This document shows, piece after piece, positions 1 to 13,000 of a stretch of 64,000 nt of DNA (its first letter is position 1; each line of letters starts with the position of its first letter). The notes under the pieces were generated by a model. It was not told the origin of the DNA and made no database searches. It saw only the letters and a program-made list of their open reading frames with translations. This DNA comes from Bactericera cockerelli (taxonomy: Eukaryota > Arthropoda > Insecta > Hemiptera > Triozidae): contig CM044957.1 of NCBI GenBank assembly GCA_024516035.1, positions 15,138,564-15,202,563 on the forward strand, read 5' to 3'. The position numbers and the translations under genes were made by a program.

Positions 1-255
1 CTCCGGACAAACAAACAAACATAGGTAGGTAGGTAGTCCTTTTTTCTGTTTTATATATAGAGATGTATTGTCACAATATTAGTGGGTACAGCATGCTTTC
101 ATTAATACAGTGCTAGTGTGATGCCCACTGAGCCATGCGGCATTGATTATGGGGTTTCTTATACTAAATTCTCATCTTTTAAAAAAAACTTCTGGCAAGT
201 GCTAAGCTAAATTTAAATAATAATTACCATAGAAAATATTGTTAAATTAACTTAC

Positions 256-1946
256 ATATTTCATATTTAGCTCCTTTTTTCTTGGGTAAAATGCATTGCA
301 GCTTCTTGGGAGAAGTGTTGGTTTCTATGTCATACTGCTTGGATGAATTAGAATCTGTGACCATACAAGATTCTGAAAATGTTAGACTTTCGCCAATGAG
401 AGATGTGGGATCTATCTGTAGGGAAGAAAATTAGTTATGGTTTGAATGAGCTTAGAGTAAAATATTTTTTTTCTCAATAATATAGTACATGAAGTATTGT
501 AATCAGTTACTTGTGTGCCATTTCTTTAGATTAACATTAATATGAATTAGCCATTCTCAAGCAGCTCAAGACAATGGTTTTGCTAAATGGATCTGTAGCC
601 AGTGTTAATGGCACATTGAATACACCAGTTCTCGTTTTGTGAGGTTAATGTGGGCAGCAGGTTTGTGAGTTTCCTGCAAATGGAAGGTAAAATCCCCGTC
701 GTGATATGACCATGTGGTTAAAACTGATATTAAACCCAATTTAAAAATAAACCTAGATATACATAAAGAGACCTCAGGGGGCCAGCATCTTTTTCCCAGA
801 TTTTTTTAGTTGTTGTATAATATCCAGGTTTCATTTAAGGAGATTATTTTCTCTTATAGAGAGAGGTAAATCTTACATCAATGTTTCTCTTATATCCAGG
901 TTTGATTGTACTATAATATAAAATAAATAATTGCTAAAATAAACCATCTTTGTTCAATACCTGGATACATAATTATACTTACATCAAGAGGACATTGGAC
1001 AATCCATACTTCATCATCTTCTTCAATAGAACTTGCTGTCAGTCTGCTGATGTCACTTATTTGTTCTTCCTGGAAATTAGAAATCATGTCTTTATTATTT
1101 TTTTTTATATATAAAAAAAAACTTCATGAAGGCAATTTCTGGCAAACTCATGGTAAAGACAAACTTAAAAATGAACCCCTAAGTAGAAGTTCTGCATAAA
1201 TGAAGCATTATGATTAGTTATCAAGCAGAATTATTTTGTGCTTTCTGTAAATATATTTGTTAGGTGTACTCAAATTATTATATCTCCAAAGTTGTGGGTT
1301 GCATATAATGAGAACATGGGGTTCTGAAGTGTTTCCTCTGGCAGAACCCTATCAATGGTATCTTAATGAAAATGTGTTTCAGTGCAGCTGGAAAAATTGG
1401 ACACAATACTTCCTCGTAAATGGTTCACATTGCATACATTTGGCAATAAAATTTCAACTTTCCATTATCACTATATTTAGAGAATTTTTTATAAATCACT
1501 TGTATCTCAAATATTTATTAACTGATTCTCTTCACTCAGATATAAGAGTGTCAGTAAAAAGTTAAGAGGTCAGGTACAAGGTTGATAAATTTAAAATGGG
1601 ACCATCTAGAACACATCTACTATAATGTACATAAAATTTTGTCAAGATATTTTGTTTTTTTTTATATTTTAAATAGGAACAAAAAATATTTATTTACAAA
1701 ACAAACACACTTTTGATATTTAATTTTAGAGAATATACTCACAAATAATATTGTAAGGAAGGTAGGTATAGTGTTTTATTAAAGTATTTTATTTACCTGA
1801 ATATCTGAATCATATTCTTGTTTAATTTTAATGTTTTCATCAAAATGTGATACTTGAGCAAATTTCTTCACCTTCAATTTCTTGGGACTTGGTCTACTAG
1901 AATCTTTTGTTTTTCTTTTCTTAGTTGGAGGCTCTTCTGTGTTCAT
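256..1946 (-). CDS. N-terminal part of a lysine-rich nuclear protein, probably RNA polymerase I subunit RPA34/POLR1G-like (partial)
   Basis: Three minus-strand exons join in phase: 1946-1797 (50 codons from the ATG), 1069-983 (29 codons) and 415-256 (53 codons plus one base). Each is bounded by AG and GT; the gene continues off the left edge. The first exon starts two bases before the ATG, directly after a polypyrimidine tract of about 27 T and CAG, so a 5' UTR exon must lie further right. The protein begins MNTEEPPTKKRKTKD, a basic nuclear-localisation-like stretch, followed by an acidic segment and then DDEVWIVQCPLDID. That last block resembles the VWLI-x-P segment at the start of yeast Rpa34 and human POLR1G (TELWLIQAPADF). 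RPA34 pairs with RPA49 in Pol I initiation and elongation. The family call rests on this short motif plus the basic/acidic composition, so it is tentative; exon structure is more certain than function. Confidence 0.5.
598..738 (+). repeat. 5S-derived SINE (family G), internally deleted copy
   Basis: Starts with a 5S rRNA-like segment (GGCACATTGAATACACCAGT) and then jumps to the SINE body (GTGAGGTTAATGTGGGCAGC ... AATCCCCGTCGTGATATGAC). Lies in the intron between the second and third exons of the minus-strand gene. The copy at 36820-37068 has the fuller head. Confidence 0.7.
1070..1796. other. AT-rich intron, no feature recognised
   Basis: Intron between the first two coding exons of the minus-strand POLR1G-like gene. 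It has AT-rich runs and no repeat family that recurs elsewhere in the window. Confidence 0.5.
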
Positions 1947-2129
1947 ATCTGAAAAAAAAAAAAAAAAAAAAAAAAAATGCAACAATTGAGAAACAAAGGA
2001 TGAAGGTATTCTAGTCAGTTTTCAAGTCATTCCCCAAGAACAAAATTCCAGAGTTATTTCAAAAACTGAAAGAATGATGTACTACACTGAATCTCAAGCA
2101 ATATTTGACTAAAATTGTGTGAGGGCTTA

Positions 2130-2377
2130 TTAACACTTTCCCTGCCGGTGTTACCGTTTGGTAACACCTGTTCAGGAAAATGGTGTTACCGTTTGGTAAC
2201 ACCAAAGATCGTAAAGACATCTACTTCTCGACCCCGGTGTTACCTTTTGGTAACACCTTACATGGAATAGTGTTACCAAATGGTAACACTGACACAGAAA
2301 AAGAAAAACTTCAAAAAAATTAAGCCTGTGCACTGGGCAATAATTTCAAAATGAGTCTCCGGCACGGAAAGTGTTAA
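2130..2377. mobile_element. piggyBac-like MITE with four internal palindromes
   Basis: Flanked by TTAA on both sides (2130-2133 and 2374-2377). The ends are inverted: the left reads TTAACACTTTCCCTGCCGG and the right is its complement with one mismatch. Inside are four near-identical palindromes of the form GTGTTACC(A/G)TTTGGTAACAC. TTAA target duplication is diagnostic of the piggyBac superfamily. No coding capacity. It sits between the minus-strand gene and the first coding exon of RNF19. Confidence 0.8.
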
Positions 2378-3897
2378 GTACCAATATTACTTCATAGAAT
2401 GATCCCTGCCTGAGTAACTATGTATGTAGGTATATAAGTTGTTCACACCAAGTAATTATCTGGGGTTTATGTTCCACTCAACACCTAAGTCATTTTGAAT
2501 GGAGGGTGTTACACTCCATTTGAAGGAAACTCACATTAACTTCACCCAGCCTGGGTTGGGCCAGAACACTAGCTAACATCACAAAGTCTTCACTTTGCTA
2601 GATGTTGCTTCACTTTAGCTATCCCTAAAAGTAAACAATTTAATAACAGAACAAGTGGGCGTAGAAATTCAGTAACAGTGTAATCTCACTAACTCAGAAT
2701 TCCAATGGGTCAAAAATTCCATAAAGAATTCTTCAGCCCTTGTTGAATTATTTGAAATTTCTATAACTCGTAATGACACTTCTGTCCCGTGTACTTCAAG
2801 TTAGTGGACTTCTTAATTACTTTTCTTTCTTACCTGTACTTTCTTTAGTGTTTTTTAACAAGTGATATTGACTGTGTAACAGGAGTTTCCTTGAGTGAAT
2901 CACTATTATTTTGTGCTTCCTACTTGTAGTGCTCTACTAGGATCACTGATGTTCCTGAGACAGGGTTGAGAATAACGAATGTGATCTGTGAATTCTTTGA
3001 TATCCCTAAGTCCAAGTAGAAAGTCACAAAACTGCAAGGTTTGCAACTCTGCAAGTACTGCAAGTGAAAACAGAAAAACTGAATATTGAAAAAATCTAGC
3101 TTTAAAAAATCAAGCTGCAAAAATGGATAAAATTAACATGCCAATTTTTTAAATTTCGCGGTTATTTAATTTTACCTCTGTGCATAGCAAATGTCCTCTG
3201 TGCTCTGGAATTTTTATTATTCCTCCCACAGATTACTACTCTTGTTTACCAAAAATTGTTTTTTTATATAAAAAAAATTCATATCAATTCAATTTTCTGA
3301 TAGTCTGATAAAGAAAAATTCTTGAATAAATTTGATTAAAATTTTATATGAAATAATTTGAGAAAGGACCTTGTTTGTTGGTGTTTAAAAAAACAATTTT
3401 TTCTTCATGCGATAGCACAAGTGCCAGGGCAGAAGTGGTGATACGAGGTTCATCTCGAGGTTAGGATTAGGAAACTTGTAGACATCACAATAGAGCTACA
3501 GGTAAACTTATTTTAACTGATCAATGTCCTTTTTTCAGCTACTATCACAGTACAAGTCCCAGGCTCCCAGACTCCAATCATTAGTACTCTTTTATTTACA
3601 ATACTCTGTTCTATTAGGTTCTAAAAATTGTCATTTGTTTGTTCATGACCTCTCTCTTCTCCTCATCCTCTGTTGCATACTCTCTCTTAATTTGATTTGC
3701 TTGTAATATAAAATTGATTACATGATAAACCAGTTATGAGATGGGAGGAGTATATTACAACTGTTGTATCATTTCACTTTCTCCCTTGCAAACATTCCTC
3801 TCAAGTCTCATAATCAAGAAAGTTTTGCATCATTGAACTGTTGTACAATCAATTTATTTACTCTGAGTGTGATGTGTCTTGTTTTTTTCTACTGTAG
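2378..3897. other. Upstream region / 5' non-coding part of RNF19
   Basis: No gene recognised. A minus-orientation fragment of the SINE body (GGAAACTCACATTAACTTCA ... CCAGCCTGGGTTGGGCC) lies at about 2500-2575. The rest is AT-rich. The first untranslated exons of RNF19 and of the minus-strand gene probably lie here, but I cannot place them. Confidence 0.4.
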
Positions 3898-4048
3898 AGG
3901 TATGCCTGAGCCAGCATGAGGAAGCATTCAAATTCCAATGGTGAGAAGCCATGCAGTTTTTCCAGATTTTCCCTGAGACGGCTGTTGTATTCTTCACCAT
4001 TATTATCACTGAGACATCAGAGATCAAGTAAAAGTGCTAAACACCATG
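3898..4048 (+). CDS. RNF19: RNF19 exon 1 (first coding exon)
   Basis: Acceptor TTTTTTTCTACTGTAG ends at 3897, so a 5' UTR exon lies upstream. The ATG at 3916 is the first in the exon and opens [15 protein letters not shown], a basic N-terminus rich in Ser and Arg. Donor after G4048 (GGTAAGT), phase 1. Confidence 0.8.
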
Positions 4049-7000
4049 GTAAGTAATGAAATTATTATGTAGTAAATAATTGTGTTTCTTAATCATAAAC
4101 AACAATAGAATTTTTTTATCTGGTTTATGTATTTCAAATTCAATAATATCTCCTAATGTTTTGAATATTCTTACTTACTCTGAAATTAACTGCTGTTTGG
4201 TGGATAATAAATTTAAAAAAAAAACCAATTATGAATCCTTATTACCTTGCAGAACTGATAAGGTTTTAGTTTGTTAAAAGGTTATTGAATCTCCATATTC
4301 TTTTACTTATTTTTTACCCAATGTAATGTTTTGAACGGTTCCAATAGGTATTATATGTTTAGGGGCAAAGCTAGTTTTTAGTGGGGCTGATGCAAAATTG
4401 TCTGCATCTCAGTAACCCACACTCTTCACTAGGGTAAAATCTAATGTTAGTCTACAGATTTTACCACCCTCCTTGAAAAAAAAAATCTTCTTTAACTCTC
4501 TCCTCAGAAGTTTGCATAAGCTTAGGAGATAATATTAAGAAATATTATTATTGTACAAATAAAAAGAACTATTCTATTCAATTCAATTCAATTCAATTCT
4601 ACCTTCAATCTTTATTCTCCTTCATTTCCCTTCATGACCCTCCTATACTACCATACCTGGAAACATTGTGTATTACCTGTTATATTTACTTTATTTTCTA
4701 TTTATCTTACTTCATACCTAACTGTCAGAAATATTACACTTAAATAATTGTAAAGGTGCTTTGTTAAACTAAAAGCATAATGGGACTAACTGTCTTGCAC
4801 TGAGCTGAGAGTTTAAATAAAGCAATACCTTTTTGCATTCCTTAACTTTTTGGGGTTGGCATAGCAAAACTCTTAGGGTTGCCAATTTTATGTTTAAGTG
4901 AATTTACATGAAAATTCCACTAAATCTTTAGAAATATTGTATGGAACACAGTACAAATTTTTATTTATTAGAGATCTAAAATAATGTGCCCTTCTTTTTT
5001 TAGGTTTGAAAAAACCCTAATAAAAGTGAAGTGTCTCACACGTTATTATTTTAGATCTGTACTAAATAAAATTTCTAATTTAAATGAGTTAGAGCTGATA
5101 ATTGTAATGGAGTATTTTGATACCCCAGTAATGATGGAAATTAATAGGTAAAGGTACATAGTAAAACATCTCTTGGGTACCTGAATATCTGACCTGCTGT
5201 TGTTTTGTGATGAGCTAGATTTATTGGAAATGGAAACCAGATATCCTAAATCCAATCAGATACCTATCTAAATGCATTAGTTGTCCAGTATTCAAGGCCC
5301 TTGTTTGGTAATCCACATACACAGCATATATTTTCTTCTCATTTATTTGAGACTTTAACCACATAATAATGACATCAAAACAACTGCTGGAATATGAAAA
5401 GGCTTTAATATTTCATGTTGTATTTTTTTTAAATAACTATTTTTGAATTGGGTGGCCAATATAAAATACACAGGTATAAAATACCTCAAATAGAAGTCAA
5501 ATTTGGACACCAGTGAGTCAACGGTAAGAGTTTGATAATAATCAATGACAAATTCATAATCACCACCTCAAAATCATTGGATTAGATATGGCTGAAAACA
5601 ACTTTTTTGGTATCCTTGGGCTATAATTCATCCAAAAATGTCAAATACTGGGTACGTCAAATTTTTGACAAATACAATACTCTCCTTACTATAGGATAAT
5701 AAAAGTAAAAAATAATCAAAATACATCAGTACCTATTAATATTAAAATACAAAATACATCAGTAGAATAAACCAATATTCTACAGATAAAAAAATCCTCA
5801 ATTTGTAATAGAAAGTTGTGTGATATTCTTACCATTTTTTATCAAGATAGTAAAAGAAAAATGATCTATACAAAATAATCTTGAACAGTAAAATAATAAT
5901 CAAAGAGAGATTAGATAAGTCTTGAAGTCTAATCAATTTTAGTGATAACATCCTTGAAGGTAAATTAATTTTGAAACATGTTGTTTATGTTTATTTATGT
6001 GAAACTTTTTCTTTTTTTATTCTAAGACAAATAGACAGTTAATTTATCATGAGGCTATTCTTGAATACAAGTCTGTTTGGGAACTAAGAACAGGGAGTAG
6101 ACCATTAGTCAATGACAGACTATAGTAAACTAGTAGACCAGTCAAGCCCTAACCAGCTTAGCTAGCTGGCAAGTGTGCAAGGGTTCATTATTTTTCAAAT
6201 TAAAAACCTTTTTCCCCCACACTAACCAGTAGATAAGTGTGTTCTATAAGCCTAGACAAGTTGGCAAGAATTCAGAACAGTGGGTTCTTCTCCCTGTTGG
6301 TTGTGTTTTAAAAACAAAATCCCTAACCAGCATTGGCTAAATGGTTGATTTCCAAGGGATTAAAGTAGTTTGAAACAGGAATCAATCAAAATCTTCATGA
6401 TGGTTCCACATCGGAATACAGAAAAATATTAAGGAGGTCTCTCTGCAGCATATATCTATACTTATAAAAGAGAGTTTCACTGACTGACTGACTGACTCAC
6501 TCACTGATTCATAACTGTTTCTCCGAACGGGTAAGTCCTAGGAAGCTGAAATTTGGTAGGTAGCTTTGTCTTATAGTCTAGATGTGCAATAAGACGGGAT
6601 TTTTCGAAATTCCCACTACAACACCAGCCATTGGCGAAAAAGGATTTTTTGCTTTGCGGGCCATGCCTCGGCCCGTACAGCGGGCGACAGCCTGCTAGTA
6701 CTAAGTATATAAGCGTTTTGATGTTGCTAGATTTTAGTCTAGCTTAAATTTCGGGGCGCGGCACCTGTCGAGACTTATCCGCTATAAGGTCTGAGAATAA
6801 TTTGAATATGCCACAAATTAATATTTTTCAAAATGCCAACAAAAATAACACAATACTGTCTATTAAGTAGAATTTGGTTAAATGCAAATAATATTGACAT
6901 ATGCAATTTTGAACAATAATCCAGCTACTGAGTTTGGTTCAACACATTTAAACAGGAAATAGTAAAAAGTACATGAAATGATTTTGTAGTATATTCATTC

Positions 7001-10000
7001 ACGCCGACCTCCGTGGCTCAGTGGTTGGTTAGTGACCCAGGGGTTGTGGGTTCGAATCGGGGAGAGCGGAAATTTCTGACCGAAATTTTCCATTTCTGGA
7101 ATGGCATGGATGTAAAGGTAAAGTGCCCTGAAGTGCTGCAAAAGTTGTTCCGGGGCACACTTACCTTTTTTTTAAGTATACATTAATTCATTCAAGCATG
7201 CAATTATCTATGTAGGTACTAATTTTAACAAATTCATCTGTCAATGTGAAGAAGATCATGAAAGGTTTTTGTCAAAACAAAACAAGTATGAGATTATCTA
7301 AAGTATTTGCACCTGACAGGAATTGAACTCATGATTTGAAGGTTCACAGATAGGGGTAACGTACTGCATTCATAACATGACCATAATGTCTAACAAGATA
7401 GCATTGTGAAACATTCCTTTAGTGTGTTCTGATTGATTGTATATTTATACTTTACAATTCTTAAGTATTATACAATAATAAGTGAGTAACTATACCTATA
7501 CCTACTAATACTCTGAAGGCTTTACAATAACATATATACACATTGTCTTACTAAATAACTACCTTTGTTAGGTATAGTGTCATTGATCACTTTGACTTAT
7601 TACCTCAGACTTCTAACCGAGACAAAGCTTCTAATCAAGACAAAGCTTTGGTAAGCTTAATCACATAACATGATCAAGTTCAAAATTATATCATATTTTT
7701 TTTAAACATGAAAGATTCTTGACTTTTAAGAAAACTCTGCTATGAATGTAGTGGAAATGTTAAATACTCAACCACATTTGAACTGAACATAAAAGAACTT
7801 GTTGAGTAAAGATAAAATCTATTTGATTACATTAAATGTATAAATTACATAATATTATGTATCTTTTCCAGTAAAGGGTTGAGTAAGGCCAATTCAAACA
7901 GTATTGCGGTCTATCATTGTTTTGAGTTGAAGTTGGAGTCACAAAGTAAGATCTTATGAGAACTTTTGATTCAAAATGCCACAGATAGTGGTTTTACTTG
8001 ATTTTGAATTTAGTCTGAAAGAAAAGTTAGGCAAATATTTTGTTGATTCTAAAAATTCTAATTTCAGTCCCAAGCCCAGAAGCTCACAACTCTTGCCATG
8101 ATGTAGAGAAGGGAATAGAAGCGGTTCCTAGCACCTCCCCTCGTGTGTTTGTGGATACTCCTGATGACCCTAATGTAAGTGAATAAGTGAATTCCATGCC
8201 CGTGAGATAGGCACAGATACCAAGATCATGGTCATGCAAGGGATTTTTGTACATGTGAGCAAAGAAAAAAAATAGTTCATAGGAGAGGAATCCCTACATT
8301 AGTTGTGTACAACAATCCCTTGCAAGACCATGATCTTGGTATCTGTGCCTATCTCACGGGTATGGAATTATTATTATTAGTTTTATTCCTTAGCTAGCAC
8401 TCAACCACCAATAGCTGTTGCTCAATAGTTGGTACTTCTACAATAGCGTGTCCATAGATATCAAATTGATGGCCACACTAGATCAGTAGGTCACTGTTGG
8501 GGACACTGATGTGTGTGAAGGTAAAACCAATCAAGCTGATACGAACAATAATTGATCAGTTCCTATGATATGACGTCACCATAACACAATTGTTCTACAC
8601 TCATTACTTAATGGAACACTATCAAAAATGAACTGAGTCATGAAGTGTAAACAAGGATGGGTCGAAGTACAAGGTATACCAAAATTTTGACTGACGAGCT
8701 ACATGCAGCAGCTCTTCATTAACTGAGAGAGAGTAAACTTCTGCGTCGGCGTCGATGCACGTTAAATAAATCAGTTCTCTTCTGTGCCTGAAATTAAGCA
8801 ACGGCACCGACCTTGATCGATAAGGCGGCGGACTTGTAACCTGGAGGTCGGTGGTTCAAGCCCCGGAATCAGCGTAGATTAGTAAAGCGAGTTTGAGTAC
8901 TTGTGATATCACGAAAGAGATTAACACAAAAATGATAACTTAACTTAATTAAGCAACGGCCAAAGAGGTGTGATCATTCAAATTCGAATCCTTGTAATGC
9001 TGGCTTTTCCCGGCCCAACCCAGACTGGGTGAGGTTAATGTGAGTAAATAGTTTCTGAGTTTCCAGTAAATGGAGGGTGAAACCCTCGTCTTGAATGGCC
9101 TACGTGTTAAAGTGATTTGAGCCACACAAAAAAACTTCTGCTTAGAATGTTATACCTATATTGTGCAGTTTCTGTTCTGCTTGTAATCGGCCACAGCACT
9201 AAAATCATTATAGGTATGGTTGTAAAAGTAGCCATGCATTATTAATTACGTTATGGACTCCTTTATAATGCTCAGGTTGTGTTATGGATTCTTGTGCTTA
9301 TCACTTATCTGCATACATACATAATAGTTACGTATATTATTGCTTCATAGGTATATAAGGTCCCCAATGTTTGAAGAACCTAACTTTAAAGGGTGCTATT
9401 TTGTGTAAAGAAATGTCCTTTTTCTCTGAGAATAGGGCCAGCGAATTTTCTCTATTTGAGCTACAGGGGTACTTGGTTATGCCTCTCGCCTCCTTACTTG
9501 TCCTCACCACTTCTCACTTGTCCTCACCACTTCTCACTATATTAACATGCTTCTTCCTTAGGCTCTCTACGAGTGTCCCCTGTGCTGTGCGGACCTCACA
9601 CTGGACCACTTCCCTCGCCTTCTCACTTGTCCCCACCACTTCTCACTATATTAACATCATTCTCCCTCAGGCTCTCTACGAGTGTCCCCTGTGCTGTGCG
9701 GACCTCACACTGGACCACTTCCCTCGCCTCCTCACTTGTCCTCACCGCTTCTCACTATATTAACATCATTCTTCCTCAGGCTCTCTACGAGTGTCCCCTG
9801 TGCTATGCGGACCTCACACTGGACCACTTCCCTCACCTCCTCATTTGTCTTCACCACTTCTCACTTGTCCTCACCGCTTCTCACTATATTAACATCATTC
9901 TTCCTCAGGCTCTCTACGAGTGTCTCCTGTGCTATGCGGACCTCACACTGGACCACTTCCCTCGCCTCCTCACTTGTCCTCACCACTTCTCACTTGTCCT

Positions 10001-13000
10001 CACCACTTATCACTTGTCCTCACCACTTCTCACTATATTAACATCATTCTTCCTCAGGCTCTCTACGAGTGTCCCCTGTGCTGTGCGGATCTCACACTGG
10101 ACCACTTCCCTCGCCTCCTCACTTGTCCTCACCACTTCTCACTTGTCCTCACCACTTCTAACTTGTCCTCACCACTTCTCACTTGTTCTCACCACTTCTC
10201 ACTTGTCCTTACCACTTATCACTTGTCCTCACCACTTCTCACTATATTAACATCATTCTTCCTCAGGCTCTCTACGAGTGTCCCCTGTGCTGTGCGGACC
10301 TCACACTGGACCACTTCCCTCGCCTCCTCACTTGTCCTCACCACTTCTCACTTGTCCTCACCACTTCTCACTATATTAACATCATTCTTCCTCAGGCTCT
10401 CTACGAGTGTCCCCTGTGCTGTGCGAACCTCACACTGGACCACTTCCCTCGCCTCCTCACTTGTCCTCACCACTTCTCACTATATTAACATCATTCTCCC
10501 TCAGGCTCTCTACGAGTGTCCCCTCTGCTGTGCGGACCTCACACTGGACCACTTCCCTCGCCTCCTCACTTGTCCTCACCACTTCTCACTACATTAACAT
10601 CATTCTCCCTCAGGGTCTCTACAAGTGTCCCCTGTGCTGTGCCTCACACTGGACCACTTCCCTTGCCTCCTCATTTGTCCTCACCACATTAACATAATTC
10701 TCCCTCAGGCTCTCTACGAGTGTCCCCTGTGCTGTGCGGACCTCACACTGGACCACTTCCCCCGCCTCCTCACTTGTCCTCACCACTTCTCACTATATTA
10801 ACATCATTCTTCCTCAGGCTCTCTACGAGTGTCCCCTGTGCTGTGCGGACCTCACACTGGACCACTTCCCTCGCCTCCTCACTTGTCCTCACCACTTCTC
10901 ACTATTCTAACATCTTTCTCCCTCAGGCTCTCTACGAGTGTCCCCTGTGCTGTGCGGACCTCACACTGGACCACTTCCCTCGCCTCCTTATTTGTCCTCA
11001 CCCCTTCTCACTATATTAACATCATTCTCCCTCAGCTCCTCACTTGTCCTCACCACTTCTCACTATATTAACATCATTCTTCCTCAGGCTCTCTACGAGT
11101 GTCCCCTGTGCTGTGCGGACCTCACACTGGACCACTTCCCTCGCCTCCTCACTTGTCCTCACCACTTCTCACTATTCTAACATCTTTCTCCCTCAGGCTC
11201 TCTACGAGTGTCCCCTGTGCTGTGCGGACCTCACACTGGACCACTTCCCTCGCCTCCTTATTTGTCCTCACCCCTTCTCACTATATTAACATCATTCTCC
11301 CTCAGCTCCTCACTTGTCCTCACCACTTCTCACTATATTAACATCATTCTCCCTCAGCTCCTCACTTGTCCTCACCACTTCTCACTATATTAACATCATT
11401 CTTCCTCAGGCTCTCTACGAGTGTCCCCTGTGCTGTGCGGACCTCACACTGGACCACTTCCCTCGCCTCACTTGTCCTCACCACTTCTCACTATATTAAC
11501 ATCATTCTCCCTCAGCTCCTCACTTGTCCTCACCACTTCTCACTATATTAACATCATTCTCCCTCAGGCTCTCTACGAGTGTCCCCTGTGCTGTGCGGAC
11601 CTCACACTGGACCACTTCCCTCGCCTCCTCACTTGTCCTCACCGCTCCTGTCTGGACTGTCTCCAGCAGTATCTCCGCATCGAGATCTCCGAGTCCCGCG
11701 TCGCGCTCACCTGCCCCGAGTGTCCGGAGCCTCTGCATCCTCTAGGTGAGATAAGATAAAGACAAGTGAGATGAGAGAAGTGAGATAAGAACGTCAAGTG
11801 AGATAAGATAAAAGAAATGAGATGAGATAAGTGAGATAAGAACGTCAAGTAAGATAAGATCAAGTCAAGTGAGATAAGATAAGACAAGTAAGATAAGATA
11901 AGACTGTCAAGTGAGATAAGTAAAATCAGTTGAGATAATAAGATAAGTCAAATGAGATGACTTAAGTGAGATAAGAACGTCAAGTAAGATAAGATCAAGT
12001 CAAGTGAGATAAGATAAGACAAGTAAGATAAGATAAGACTGTCAAGTGAGATAAGTAAAATCAGTTGAGATAATAAGATAAGACAAATGAGATGACTTAA
12101 GTGAGATAAGAACGTCAAGTAAGATAAGATCAAGTCAAGTGAGATAAGATAAGACAAGTAAGATAAGATCAAGTCAAGTGAGATAAGATAAGACAAGTAA
12201 GATAAGAACAAGTCAAGTGAGATAAGATAAGATAAGTAAGATAAGATAAGAATGTCAAGTGAGATAAGTGAAATCAGTTGAGATAAAATAAGATTGAGAT
12301 ACGATAAGTGATATAGAATAAGATAGTCAAGTGACATAAGATAAGACGAATCTTGACAGATGTCGCAACCCGAAAGTAAAGAAGCTATACGAAAATACAG
12401 CAACATATAAAGAAATTACCATTTTATTAACTAACGTTCATTAGTTACGCCCTCAGTTTAGTAGGTTGCTCTACGGTCTGGTGATCCAGAGTTCGCGGGT
12501 TCGAAACCCAGCCGAGACATGACTAGTTGGAGGATAACTTTGATTTTGACCACATTATAGTACGTCTTGGGCTTATTGCTTGAATAATGGGACTAATTTA
12601 TCCTGTTTGGGAAGTCTAATTAGGTGATAATATTATGATTACTATTTCCATTGTACATCTGCTACAGAAGAGATAGGGAAAGAAAGTTGAGATATGAGAG
12701 TATCTTCCTTGCCTTGATAGGTTTTACACTGACTTTGCATGCTGGAGATCAGGTTTAGAATACCAACAATTAGAAATTTCCTAATATTCACTTCACTTCA
12801 GATGTTCAGGGTCTCATACCTCCTAAAGAAAACAACTTCAGTTAACACATGGCAACTATTGTACATGTCATAACATCCGCTAACTGATTTTGATTGAAAA
12901 TGTGACCTAAACACTAAAAGCGCGATTATACTGAGACAACATAGAAGCATGTGGTAATATGTGGTATACCTCAAGAATTGCTTAGAAAACGTCTTATAAA

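Noticed and set aside
9371..11759. Chain of overlapping ORFs of up to 225 residues with repeated cysteine blocks, resembling a tandem RING protein
   Set aside because: The unit is about 109 bp, open in all frames by chance; each copy has only the first half of RING1 and its own splice acceptor. Only the last copy completes the domain.
11639..12406. Minus-strand ORFs of 82 and 152 residues rich in SYLISLDL
   Set aside because: Reverse reading of the donor-derived GTGAGATAAG minisatellite.
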